Below, one piece after another: positions 52,310 through 60,432 of a stretch of DNA of 64,000 nt; positions within the stretch are counted from its first letter, which is position 1; every line of letters begins with the position of its first letter. This stretch comes from G001797105 sp964528155. GTDB lineage: Bacteria; Chloroflexota; Anaerolineae; Anaerolineales; E44-bin32. Location: the NCBI GenBank assembly GCA_964528155.1, contig CAZGRL010000005.1, positions 1-64,000 of the forward strand, in the 5' to 3' direction. Made by a program: the position numbers and the translations under genes. The notes beneath the pieces were generated by a model. That model searched no databases and had not been told where the DNA came from. It was given only the letters and a program-made list of their open reading frames with translations.

Positions 52310-53503
52310 CTAACGCAACCCCAACTCCAATCGCGAAATGACCAGCCGCTGGATCTCGCTCGTCCCCTCGTAGATTTCAGTAATCTTGGCGTCGCGGAAG
52401 TATCTCTCGATCGGCAACTCTTTGGAATACCCCATGCCGGCATGGGTCTGAACGGCGGCGTGGGCGCAGAACATGGCCGTCTCCGAGGCGAATAGCTTGG
52501 CCATAGAAGCCTCAAGGGTGTAGCGGCCGCCGCTTGCTTTGGATCTCTGCTTGGCCAGGGCGGCCTGAAAGATCAACAAGCGGCTGGCCTCGATGCGGGT
52601 CTTCATGTCGGCCAGCCTGAAGCTGATCCCCTGGAACTCGCCGATCTTGTGACCGAAGGCTTCGCGTTCTCTGGCATATTCCAGACTGGCCTGGTAGGCC
52701 GCCTCGGCGATCCCCAATGCCTGAGCCGCGATGCCGATCCGCCCGGCATCCAGGACGCCAAGGGCGATCTTGAAGCCTTGCCCTTCTTCACCCAGCCGGT
52801 TAGTCACCGGGCACAGGAAGTCCTCGAAAAGGATTTCGCTTGTCGCCGAGGCGCGGATGCCGAGTTTGGGTTCCTTCTTTCCCCGGCTGAATCCCGGTTT
52901 GTCCGTCTCTATCAGAAAGGCCGTGATGCCGCTGTGCCCGCGCTCGGCGTCTGTCATCGTGAACATCAAGATGAAGTCGGCGACCGGTGCGCTCGTGACC
53001 CACGACTTGCGACCTTCGATCCTGTATTGGTTTCCCTCTCGGACGGCGCGTGAACGCATCGTGGCGGCGTCCGAGCCGGACATCGGCTCCGTCAGGGAGT
53101 AAGCGCCGATTGCTTTGCCCGAGGCTACCGGGCGAAGAAATCTCTCCTTCTGCTCCTGCGTACCATACGCGTAGACCGCGTGGCAGAAGAGCGAGTTGTT
53201 GACCGACATGATGGCGCCGTGAGCCGCGTCGGCCTTGGATATCTCCTCCAATGCAAGAACGTAGGACAACGTGTCCAGGCCAGCCCCTCCGTACTCTTCG
53301 GGGACCTCGATACCCATGAGCCCCAGCTCCCCCATGGCGCGGATGGTTTCGTGAGGGAATTCCCCACTCTCGTCATACTCCGCCGCGACAGGAACGATCT
53401 CTTTCTGCGCGAACTCGCGCGCTGCTTGGCGGATCATCTTATGCTCAGAGGTCAGTTCTAGTGTGGGTCCGGCGATTTGCGCATAAGGGGCAGCCATGGT
53501 CAC
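52310..53503 (-). CDS. Acyl-CoA dehydrogenase
   Basis: A 397-residue FAD acyl-CoA dehydrogenase of the short/branched-chain type. Landmarks are YGGAGLDTLSYVLALEEISK, YSLTEPMSGSDAATM, KSWVTSAPVADFILMFTMT, and the C-terminal GMGYSKELPIERYFRDAKI with YEGTSEIQRLVISR, which contains the catalytic Glu. It performs the first dehydrogenation of beta-oxidation or of valine/isoleucine breakdown; exact chain preference is not visible. It is a single gene with its own extended -10 promoter, divergent from gatCAB. Confidence 0.93.
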   Translation of the reverse strand: MTMAAPYAQIAGPTLELTSEHKMIRQAAREFAQKEIVPVAAEYDESGEFPHETIRAMGELGLMGIEVPEEYGGAGLDTLSYVLALEEISKADAAHGAIMSVNNSLFCHAVYAYGTQEQKERFLRPVASGKAIGAYSLTEPMSGSDAATMRSRAVREGNQYRIEGRKSWVTSAPVADFILMFTMTDAERGHSGITAFLIETDKPGFSRGKKEPKLGIRASATSEILFEDFLCPVTNRLGEEGQGFKIALGVLDAGRIGIAAQALGIAEAAYQASLEYAREREAFGHKIGEFQGISFRLADMKTRIEASRLLIFQAALAKQRSKASGGRYTLEASMAKLFASETAMFCAHAAVQTHAGMGYSKELPIERYFRDAKITEIYEGTSEIQRLVISRLELGLR

Positions 53504-53537
53504 ATCCTGCTCGAACTAAGATGGCCGATCTGTGGCG

Positions 53538-53543
53538 ATTATA
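53538..53543 (-). promoter_or_regulatory. Extended -10 promoter of the acyl-CoA dehydrogenase gene
   Basis: Minus-strand TGCTATAAT, with the -10 35 bases upstream of the ATG and no clear -35. The same nine bases precede the isobutyryl-CoA-mutase-type gene at 24.5 kb. Confidence 0.55.
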
Positions 53544-53622
53544 GCATTCAGGCACTTGAGCGGCGATGTCGCTGCGGCATGCGGGCGAAGTGTGAGATCG
53601 CGTCGTGAACACAACAGCGGCT

Positions 53623-53651
53623 TTGACCGGCTTCTGTCGAACAGGTACAAT
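53623..53651 (+). promoter_or_regulatory. Sigma-70 promoter of gatCAB
   Basis: TTGACC (53623-53628), a 17-base spacer and TACAAT (53646-53651). Expected transcription start near 53658, giving a leader of about 20 bases before the gatC ATG with GGAGGG inside it. Confidence 0.75.
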
Positions 53652-53677
53652 CACGAAATCCACCGCTGGAGGGTTCC

Positions 53678-54022
53678 ATGACCGAAGCAAGTCGTCGCCT
53701 CGATCAGGGACGGATTACGCCCGAGATCTTCGAGCATCTTGTCGAACTGGCAGCCCTCGAGTTGAGCCCCGACGAAGCGGATTACCTTCGGCGCGAGCTT
53801 AACGGGCAACTCAAAGCCATCCACGAACTGGAAAGCATCAAGGTTGAAGACTCTCTTCCGATCACATCCCACGGTGTACCCTACCGAGGGGGTCTTGCCC
53901 CGGCCTTCCGGGAGGACGTGTGGTCGCCCGGGGAGCTCGCCGACGACATCCTGGGCCAAGCTCCCGAACTTGAGGGTCGGTACGTTGTGGTCCCGGACAT
54001 CCCCCACCGAGAGCTAGAATGA
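53678..54022 (+). CDS. gatC: Glutamyl/aspartyl-tRNA amidotransferase subunit C
   Basis: A 114-residue GatC, the small subunit that clamps GatA to GatB. ITPEIFEHLVELAALELSPDEADYL and the extended LREDV-like tract (GLAPAFREDVW) are typical; it is slightly longer than the usual 95-100 residues. The ATG at 53678 follows GGAGGG. The stop overlaps the gatA ATG by four bases. Together with gatA and gatB it makes Gln-tRNA(Gln) and/or Asn-tRNA(Asn) by transamidation. Confidence 0.93.
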   Translation: MTEASRRLDQGRITPEIFEHLVELAALELSPDEADYLRRELNGQLKAIHELESIKVEDSLPITSHGVPYRGGLAPAFREDVWSPGELADDILGQAPELEGRYVVVPDIPHRELE

Positions 54023-55668
54023 CCTTCGACTTGTGCGATTTGCCCGGTCACGAACTCACAGCGCGGCTGCGCAAGAGGGAGATCTCCGCGGTGGAGATCC
54101 TTGAGTCCAGCCAACAGCGCATCGCCGATGTCGAGGGTCGGGCCCCTTCGACCGAGCCCTACCAAGCGCAGCCGCAGGATCTTGAGAAGATACACGCCTA
54201 CATCACCCTCACACTTGATCGCGCCCGTGCACAGGCTGAAGCGATCGATCGTGCGCTGGCCGATGGAGAGTCCCTGGGGCCGCTGGCGGGTGTACCTTTG
54301 GCGATCAAGGACATCTTTTGTGTGCGCGGGACGCGCTCAACAGCGGCCTCCCGCATCCTCGAAGACTTCGTTTCCCCCTATAGCGCCACACCCGTTGAAC
54401 GGTTGGAGGCAGCCGGCGCGCTCACTCTCGGGAAGGTGAACCTCGACGAATTCACTTTCGGCTCGTCGAACGAGTCGTCGGCCTTCCTGCCCCCGCCGGG
54501 CAACCCATGGGACCCTGGTCGAGTGCCCGGCGGGTCCTCGGGGGGAAGTGCGGCGGCGGTAGCCGCGGGAGAGGCGGCGATCTCCCTGGGGACGGACACC
54601 TCCGGATCGATCCGACAGCCAGCTGCCTTCTGCGGGGTCGTGGGAGTGAAACCGACCTACGGTCGCGTGTCTCGTTATGGGCTGATCGCCTTCGCCTCAT
54701 CCTTGGATTGTCCAGGCCCTGTCGCACGTGATGTGACCGACGCCGCCCTGGCACTGAGGGTCATGGCCGGGCCCGATCCGCGTGACGCGACAGCGGCGAA
54801 CCTGCCAGTCCCCGAGACGCTGGCCGACGTAGATCAGTCCGCGCCCAGGCTACGCATCGGGCTGTCGCCGGATTACTTCCGGCTGCAATACCCTGACTCG
54901 TCCACGGGCGAACTGGCAGAGCGGCCGGTCGATTCACAGATTCAGGCTGTGGTTCTCAAGGCGGCAGATCTGCTCTCGAACGCCGGGCACGAGATCGTCG
55001 AGGATGTTCCGATGCCCAATACGCGATACGGCGTGCCGGCCTACTTCGTGATCTCCCGGGTCGAGGCAGCCTCGAACCTGCACCGCTACGATGGAGTCAA
55101 GTACGGCTATCGCTACCCGGGCGAGGTGGCTGATCTGCGCGAAATGTACCGGCAGACCCGAGGAAACGGTTTTGGCCTTCAACCGAAGTTGCGCATCTTG
55201 ATGGGCATGTACGTCTCCGGAGAGGAATACGAGAAAGGCTACTACCAGCGCGCTCTACGGGTGCGAACCTTGATCAGACAGGATTTCGAGCGAGCGTTCG
55301 ATCCGGAGGGGGCATACCGAATCGATTGTCTCCTGACCCCGACGACTCCTTCCACCGCATTCGAGATCGGCGCCGTCTATGGCGACACCGTGATGATGCA
55401 GTACGCCGACCTGTTGACGGTGCCTGCCAATCACGCGGGCGTGCCGGCGGTCTCCGTCCCGGCCGGCCTCGACAATCGCGGTCTGCCGATTGGGATTCAA
55501 CTGATCGGGCCCGATTTCTCGGAGGTACGTTTGCTTCAGGCAGCCAGGGCCTATGAACGGGCCACGGAAGGGGAAGCCTGGAGGCGTTTGCGCCCGCGGG
55601 CGGTGGAGGCGATGGGTGACGCCGCGGCGGGAATGACAAGCGCAGGTTCGGTCAAGTCGCATGAGTGA
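54019..55668 (+). CDS. gatA: Glutamyl/aspartyl-tRNA amidotransferase subunit A
   Basis: A 549-residue amidase-signature subunit that releases ammonia from glutamine. The catalytic triad is visible: Lys97 in AIKDIF, the cis-Ser in SLGTDTSGSIRQPA and the nucleophile region GGSSGGSAAAVAAGE. FCGVVGVKPTYGRVSRYGL and the C-terminal GLPIGIQLIGPDFSE are conserved. It is longer than the usual 480-490 residues because of an N-terminal insert (about residues 41-58) and expansions in the middle (around 290-320 and 365-400). It overlaps gatB by eight bases. Confidence 0.93.
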   Translation: MTFDLCDLPGHELTARLRKREISAVEILESSQQRIADVEGRAPSTEPYQAQPQDLEKIHAYITLTLDRARAQAEAIDRALADGESLGPLAGVPLAIKDIFCVRGTRSTAASRILEDFVSPYSATPVERLEAAGALTLGKVNLDEFTFGSSNESSAFLPPPGNPWDPGRVPGGSSGGSAAAVAAGEAAISLGTDTSGSIRQPAAFCGVVGVKPTYGRVSRYGLIAFASSLDCPGPVARDVTDAALALRVMAGPDPRDATAANLPVPETLADVDQSAPRLRIGLSPDYFRLQYPDSSTGELAERPVDSQIQAVVLKAADLLSNAGHEIVEDVPMPNTRYGVPAYFVISRVEAASNLHRYDGVKYGYRYPGEVADLREMYRQTRGNGFGLQPKLRILMGMYVSGEEYEKGYYQRALRVRTLIRQDFERAFDPEGAYRIDCLLTPTTPSTAFEIGAVYGDTVMMQYADLLTVPANHAGVPAVSVPAGLDNRGLPIGIQLIGPDFSEVRLLQAARAYERATEGEAWRRLRPRAVEAMGDAAAGMTSAGSVKSHE

Positions 55669-57109
55669 AATGACAGAAATCGAAGCCATCATCGGGCTGG
55701 AAACACATATTCAGTTGAACACAAACAGCAAGATCTTCTGCAGCTGCAAGGCTGATTCGTGGGAGGATCCGCCGAACACCAATATCTGCCCGGTGTGCAC
55801 CGGTCTTCCAGGTGTGCTACCTGTGCTGAATCGAGTCGCAGTTGAAAAAGCCGTTCTGCTTGCCGGGGCCATGCATGCGGAGTCGATCCAGGACGTGTCC
55901 TATTTCGCTCGAAAGAACTACTTCTACCCCGATCTCCCCAAAGGCTACCAGATCAGCCAGTATGATGAGCCGTTGGCCCGCGGGGGTTACCTGGAGCTCC
56001 CCATGCCGGGCGGAGAGAGCCGCCGGGTCACGATCCAGAAGCTTCACATCGAAGAAGATGCAGGCAAGACCGTTCGCGCCGGAGGCCGCAGGCTGATCGA
56101 TTTCAATCGATGCGGGGTCCCCCTGATCGAAATGGTGACCGGGCCCGATCTCCGCTCGGCGGACGAAGCAGCTCAGTATCTCATTCGCTTGCGTCAGCTA
56201 TTGCGCTGGCTTGATGTTTCCGAAGCAGATATGGAGAAGGGGCATTTGCGCTGCGACGCCAACGTCTCCATTCGGCCGCGCGGCGTCGAGACCCTCAATC
56301 CGAAAACAGAGATCAAGAATGTCAATTCGATCGACGCCGTCCGCCAGGCAATCCAGACCGAGATCGAACGCCAGGTGAGGGAAGTGGCCGCAGGAAATCG
56401 GATCGAGGCATGGACGCTCGAATGGGACGAGGACAAGGGGGCGCTCCACAAGATGCGTTCGAAAGAGACCGAGGCGGACTATCGTTACTTTCGCGAGCCC
56501 GATCTCCTGCCGATCTTGCTCGACACGGACATGCGTGTGGCCATCCTGACCACGATGACCGAGCTCCCCCTTGAGCGTCGAGCGCGATTCATCGCCGAGT
56601 ATGACCTTCCGGAGTACGATGCCGAGATTCTGACGGAGGAGCGCAGTCTGTCGGATTACTTCGAGGCGACCGCGGCATTGTTGCCCAACGAGGCCAAGAC
56701 AATCTCGAACTGGATGATGAATGACGTCATGCGAATCCTCAGAGACCGCGGCCTGACGGCCGGCCGACTGAGAATGAGACCGGAGGACCTGGCGCAGATC
56801 ATCCGTATGGTCGGCGACAGGCAGATCACAACCAGCACCGCCAAGGAACTTCTCGAGAGAGTTGAAGACACCGGCATGACCCCGGCTGAAATCGTCGCCT
56901 CGGAGGGTCTGGCCCAGGTCTCCGATGATGCCGAACTTCAAGGGCTGGCAGAGCAGATCCTGGCGGAGAGCCAGGAACAGGTCAAAGCGTATCGAGCGGG
57001 AAAAGCGACGCTCATCGGATGGTTCGTGGGGCAGGTCATGCGGAAGACCGGGGGTAAGGCAGACCCGCAGCGCACGCGGGAGATCCTCGAGGACCTGCTC
57101 TCGCGATGA
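55661..57109 (+). CDS. gatB: Glutamyl/aspartyl-tRNA amidotransferase subunit B
   Basis: A 482-residue GatB that binds the misacylated tRNA, phosphorylates the Glu/Asp carboxyl and accepts ammonia. EAIIGLETHIQLNTNSKIFC, NICPVCTGLPGVLPVLN and the paired zinc cysteines (CSCK and CPVC), KNYFYPDLPKGYQISQYD, and RCDANVSIRP with KTEIKNVNS are standard. The C-terminal YqeY/tail domain ends IGWFVGQVMRKTGGKADPQ. It starts inside the last codons of gatA. Right after its stop the AGCTGA-type repeat begins. Confidence 0.95.
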   Translation: MSEMTEIEAIIGLETHIQLNTNSKIFCSCKADSWEDPPNTNICPVCTGLPGVLPVLNRVAVEKAVLLAGAMHAESIQDVSYFARKNYFYPDLPKGYQISQYDEPLARGGYLELPMPGGESRRVTIQKLHIEEDAGKTVRAGGRRLIDFNRCGVPLIEMVTGPDLRSADEAAQYLIRLRQLLRWLDVSEADMEKGHLRCDANVSIRPRGVETLNPKTEIKNVNSIDAVRQAIQTEIERQVREVAAGNRIEAWTLEWDEDKGALHKMRSKETEADYRYFREPDLLPILLDTDMRVAILTTMTELPLERRARFIAEYDLPEYDAEILTEERSLSDYFEATAALLPNEAKTISNWMMNDVMRILRDRGLTAGRLRMRPEDLAQIIRMVGDRQITTSTAKELLERVEDTGMTPAEIVASEGLAQVSDDAELQGLAEQILAESQEQVKAYRAGKATLIGWFVGQVMRKTGGKADPQRTREILEDLLSR

Positions 57110-57112
57110 AAT

Positions 57113-57285
57113 GCTGCTGTAAGCTAACAGCCTACAGCAGTCAGCCTTCAGTGATCAACGAAGAGCAATGAGCAATAAGCAATCAGCAACCGGCAGCAAG
57201 CATGTGGCCATCCAAGGCAAGCTAGAGAACCCCTCCCGGGCTCGGTGTACGCTGAAAGCTGACAGCTGATAGCTGTAAGCTGACT
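57113..57285. repeat. Degenerate AGCTGA-type hairpin array, copy 1
   Basis: The left half (57113-57200) consists of units such as AGCTAACAGC, CAGTCAGCCTTCAG, AGCAATGAGCAATAAGC and AATCAGCAACC; a core of about 48 bases follows; the right half (57250-57285) is GCTGAAAGCTGACAGC and TGATAGCTGTAAGCTGAC. The halves are roughly complementary (TCAGC units left, GCTGA units right). It starts just after gatB and runs into the 5' end of the GNAT gene. A second copy with the same order of modules lies at 60.2-60.4 kb. Confidence 0.75.
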
Positions 57286-57762
57286 TCCGAGCGAAGGGAT
57301 CCACCATTCGAGGCTTCCGAATTCACGCTTCGCCCCGCAACGGAATCGGAAGACGGTCCGATCCGACGCCTGATCCACGAGGCCCAAATCAATCCCATGG
57401 GCCTCGACTGGCACCACTTTGTCGTCGCCGTGGATGATCAGGGTCGAGTCGTCGGCTGCGGTCAGATCAAGGACCACCGAGGCGGAGCGCGCGAGCTGGC
57501 CTCTCTGGTTGTCTCACCCGAATGGCGCGGTCGGGGCGTCGGCGGGGCGATCATTCAATGGCTGAAACGCCAGGCCGGACCGCCACTGTGGTTGATGTGT
57601 CGATCCGGCCTCGTCCGTTTCTATCGCGAGTTCGGGTTCGATCTGGTCGGACCGGATGAACCTCAGCCGGCCTACTTTCGTCGTATGCGCGCGCTGGCAA
57701 AGGCCTTCGTGTTTGCCAGCCGACAAGACCACCTGGCGATCATGTCGTGGCGAGAAGAATAG
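57280..57762 (+). CDS. GNAT-family N-acetyltransferase
   Basis: About 160 residues. GNAT features: N-terminal FTLRPATESEDGPIRRLIHEA, strand FVVAVDDQGRVVGCGQI, and the acetyl-CoA loop SPEWRGRGVGGAIIQWLK, then FYREFGFDLVGPDEP. The N-terminal homology begins at about 57310, yet no ATG, GTG or TTG occurs in frame between the stop at 57253 and the ATG at 57397, which lies inside the domain. CTG at 57280 is given as a provisional start. The AGCTGA repeat ends exactly here and may have replaced the native start. Substrate is unknown. Confidence 0.7.
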   Translation: MTSERRDPPFEASEFTLRPATESEDGPIRRLIHEAQINPMGLDWHHFVVAVDDQGRVVGCGQIKDHRGGARELASLVVSPEWRGRGVGGAIIQWLKRQAGPPLWLMCRSGLVRFYREFGFDLVGPDEPQPAYFRRMRALAKAFVFASRQDHLAIMSWREE

Positions 57763-57878
57763 GCGATCGAAGTGACGAGCCTCTCGCCTGCCTGGCGCCC
57801 ACAGGCTGATAGGCCCGCAGCGGTCCGCCAGGCCACAAGGCTCTTCTCGATCGGGCGAAGGTCATGGACACGAGGTGA

Positions 57879-59234
57879 TCAATGGGCGAAGTCGTACGAG
57901 AAGAACTCGGCTGTGCTGGTCACCAATGTAGTCACCGCACCGCCAACCGCCGCCTTGCGTAGTTCCCAACTCCCGCGACTTCCGGACAGGAACAAGTACG
58001 ACGACGCGTCCAACCAGCGGACGTCTGTGCCTTCTTCAGCAACGGAAGAGCCTCCGCCCACCTGTCCGAGCTGAAGCAGGGAGGGCTGATCCGAGCCGTA
58101 GAGGAAGTGGCTCGAGTCCGGCCCCCAACCCTGCCAGAAGAACCTCCCCGTGCCATGTAAGACTTCATCGGTCCCATCGACATTGGCGATGATCAATTGG
58201 GTGACGTTCGGTGTCGTCGTCTCTCTGGCGAAAGCGACTCGGGTGAGGTCGGGTGAAACCAGCGAGTGCGCACCCATGCCAAAGAAGAAAAAGTCTCCTG
58301 AGATTGTCGACAACTGGACGGCTGAGCCTGTGTGGGCAGGGATACGCCAGACCGAGGCCGTGGGATCGGCCCCCAGGGGTTCGCGCGAGGGGATGACCAC
58401 CTCGGCCGCGCTCGAGTCAGCCGCCCACACGACCAGCGGATAGTACTGATACTCACTGTACGTGAGCACAGGATCGAAGATCACGAGATTCGGCCGAAGA
58501 CTACTCCCGTCGATGTTTGCCATGGAGATCGAGGCCGGCTGGACGATCGCGATCTGGCTCCCGTTCGGTGAAACGCTGAAGTCGCCGCCTTGCTCGGCAG
58601 GCAGGACCAGTGCGAGATGACCGGTGTCGGCATTGAGTTGGTACAGGTCATTGAACTTAAGCAATCCCGGTCCTTCGGCCACCGCGCGTGTGTTGAAGAA
58701 CAGATCGTGTGTCCCCGGGATGAAGTCGAAGGAGGAGGGCTCGATGCGCAGGAATCCATCCAGCGGGTGAAGTGAGTCTGCCTGGGCGGGTGAGAGCAGA
58801 GGAATGTCGTCGGCTCCATCGCTGTCGACGGCCCTCAACTCGGCCGGCGACTCGGCCGAATCACGCCGAAGGTAGACGACCCGCCGTCCGTCGTCGGAGA
58901 TGACAACGGTCTGTACTCCTCCTGTATGCGTGATCTGCTGAGGTGGGTCGCTCTCCTCGAGCAACCAGGCCTCTCCAGCCGAGGTGTAGACAATTCGTAG
59001 AGGCGGGGGCAAGGTCGGAGTCGGCTCCGCCGTCGGCGAGGCGGATGGCGACAGCGGTGGGACGGCTGTGTCCTCTTCGACCGGCGGGCCCAAAGCCGTA
59101 AGGGTGGCGGCGACGATGGTCTCGACGGACTCCGGCTCAACCGGAGTGGCCGGCGAAAGAGCGCCGAATGGGCCGCATGCGAGGATAGCGGCCAACAGGC
59201 TGAAGAGCGGCAACACAGTCTTCCTTCGCAACAT
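57879..59234 (-). CDS. PD40/WD40-like repeat lipoprotein
   Basis: A 451-residue predicted lipoprotein: signal sequence with lipobox LLAAILAC (Cys20), a Pro/Thr/Ser-rich tether (about residues 45-78), then a beta-propeller-like region with repeated SPDG-type turns (VVISDDGRRVVYLRRD, FSVSPNGSQIAIVQ, LVSPDLTRVAFARE, GPDSSHFLYGSD). Such TolB/PD40 propellers bind peptides or sugars, but no partner is visible here. It is convergent with the GNAT gene. Its function is unknown. Confidence 0.8.
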   Translation of the reverse strand: MLRRKTVLPLFSLLAAILACGPFGALSPATPVEPESVETIVAATLTALGPPVEEDTAVPPLSPSASPTAEPTPTLPPPLRIVYTSAGEAWLLEESDPPQQITHTGGVQTVVISDDGRRVVYLRRDSAESPAELRAVDSDGADDIPLLSPAQADSLHPLDGFLRIEPSSFDFIPGTHDLFFNTRAVAEGPGLLKFNDLYQLNADTGHLALVLPAEQGGDFSVSPNGSQIAIVQPASISMANIDGSSLRPNLVIFDPVLTYSEYQYYPLVVWAADSSAAEVVIPSREPLGADPTASVWRIPAHTGSAVQLSTISGDFFFFGMGAHSLVSPDLTRVAFARETTTPNVTQLIIANVDGTDEVLHGTGRFFWQGWGPDSSHFLYGSDQPSLLQLGQVGGGSSVAEEGTDVRWLDASSYLFLSGSRGSWELRKAAVGGAVTTLVTSTAEFFSYDFAH

Positions 59235-59371
59235 GGGATCCTCTCGCCAGCGCGCCGGAGATTATATCCGCCCGAGGACTACGAACAAGCCTGATAGTGA
59301 CGGACGATCGCCGGGCCCGGGCTGAAGCCCGGGCCCGTCGAGTCGAAACGGGGTGGAATGTGTTGAGCAGG

Positions 59372-60226
59372 CTAGGCCGGGTAGTCGAAGAAGCCGCNNN
59401 NNNNNNNCTTACGGCCGAGATAGCCGGCGTCGACCATCTTCCTCAGGAGTGGAGCGGGACGGTACTTGTCTTCTCCGAGATCATGCTGCAAGACTTCCAT
59501 CACGAAGAGCACAACGTCAAGGCCGATCAGGTCTGCCAGCGCCAGTGGGCCGATCGGATGGCTCATACCCAGCTTCATGACCGAGTCGATCGCTTCGCGC
59601 GTGCCGATCCCCTCTTGAAGAGCGAACACTGCCTCATTGATCATTGGGCAAAGGATCCGATTCGAGATGAACCCGGGTGAATCCTTGGCTTCCACCGGCT
59701 CTTTGCCCATTTGTCGTCCGACTTGTGTCGCCACCTCAACGGTTTCGTCGGACGTCGCCAGGCCCCGGATGACCTCGAGGAGTTTCATCAGAGGCACGGG
59801 GTTGAAGAAGTGCATCCCGATCACTTTCTCAGGCCTGCCGGTGGCTGATCCGATCTTGGTTAGTGGGATCGACGAAGTGTTCGATGCCAGGACGGCATGG
59901 GAGGGCGCGAGACGGTCCAGCTCGCTGAAGAGCTGAAGCTTGATGCCGGGGTTCTCCGTGGCGGCTTCGATCACGAGATCGGCCTGGCGGGCGGGCTCGA
60001 GGTCCGTCGAGGTAGCGATCGAAAGCGCGGCGGCTTTCTGTTCATCAGTGATCACGCCCTTGCTGGCAAGCTTGTCGACCGAGCGGGCGATCGACGTCAT
60101 GGCTCGGTCAATCGCCTTAGGGTCGACATCGGTCATCGTTGTTTCATAGCCGGCCACCGCGGCGGTCTGGGCGATCCCATTGCCCATCGTCCCGGCACCG
60201 ACAACGAAGATTCGGTTGATATCCAT
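59372..60226 (-). CDS. 3-hydroxybutyryl-CoA dehydrogenase
   Basis: A 284-residue 3-hydroxyacyl-CoA dehydrogenase. The NAD-binding start is IFVVGAGTMGNGIAQTAA, followed by LVIEAATEN, LASNTSSIPLTKIG, MHFFNPVPLMKLLEVIRG (catalytic His), and DSPGFISNRIL. The C-terminus GYLGRK...GFFDYPA is interrupted by 10 Ns (59398-59407), where the family has only about three residues, so the gap is nominal. It oxidises 3-hydroxybutyryl-CoA to acetoacetyl-CoA and lies 200 bases downstream of a thiolase gene in the same direction, an evident functional pair. Confidence 0.93.
   Translation of the reverse strand: MDINRIFVVGAGTMGNGIAQTAAVAGYETTMTDVDPKAIDRAMTSIARSVDKLASKGVITDEQKAAALSIATSTDLEPARQADLVIEAATENPGIKLQLFSELDRLAPSHAVLASNTSSIPLTKIGSATGRPEKVIGMHFFNPVPLMKLLEVIRGLATSDETVEVATQVGRQMGKEPVEAKDSPGFISNRILCPMINEAVFALQEGIGTREAIDSVMKLGMSHPIGPLALADLIGLDVVLFVMEVLQHDLGEDKYRPAPLLRKMVDAGYLGRKXXXXGFFDYPA
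59398..59407. other. Assembly gap (10 N)
   Basis: Ten Ns near the 3' end of the 3-hydroxybutyryl-CoA dehydrogenase gene, replacing the conserved GRKTGKGF-type segment between GYLGRK and GFFDY. Comparison with the family suggests a slightly shorter true length. Confidence 0.95.
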
Positions 60227-60232
60227 AGAAAG

Positions 60233-60432
60233 ACTCCGTTTTCAGCACTCAGCTATCAGCGATAAGCAATAAGCAGCAAGCTCTCAACTCTCAGCATACA
60301 GCTTACAGCGATCAGCGAACAGCAATAAGCAGCAAGCAATCAGGAGTGGGCAAGAACCACTCAGGTCAGGCGTAAGAGCGGTTTGAGTTCATCGAATTCT
60401 GAAAGCTGAAAGCTGACCACCGACAGCTGTCA
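60233..60432. repeat. Degenerate AGCTGA-type hairpin array, copy 2
   Basis: Left module (60240-60345): ACTCAGCTATCAGCGATAAGC, AATAAGCAGCAAGC, ACAGCTTACAGCGATCAGC and AACAGCAATAAGCAGC units (with one trimmed for length). A core of about 54 bases follows, then the right module (60398-60432): CTGAAAGCTGAAAGCTGACC and CGACAGCTGTCA. The order matches the copy at 57.1 kb while the cores differ. It separates a thiolase from 3-hydroxybutyryl-CoA dehydrogenase and touches the thiolase stop. Confidence 0.75.

Noticed and set aside
57113..60432. CRISPR array in the AGCAATAAGC-type repeats
   Set aside because: Units are short, degenerate and irregularly spaced, with no constant repeat-spacer structure and no cas genes.
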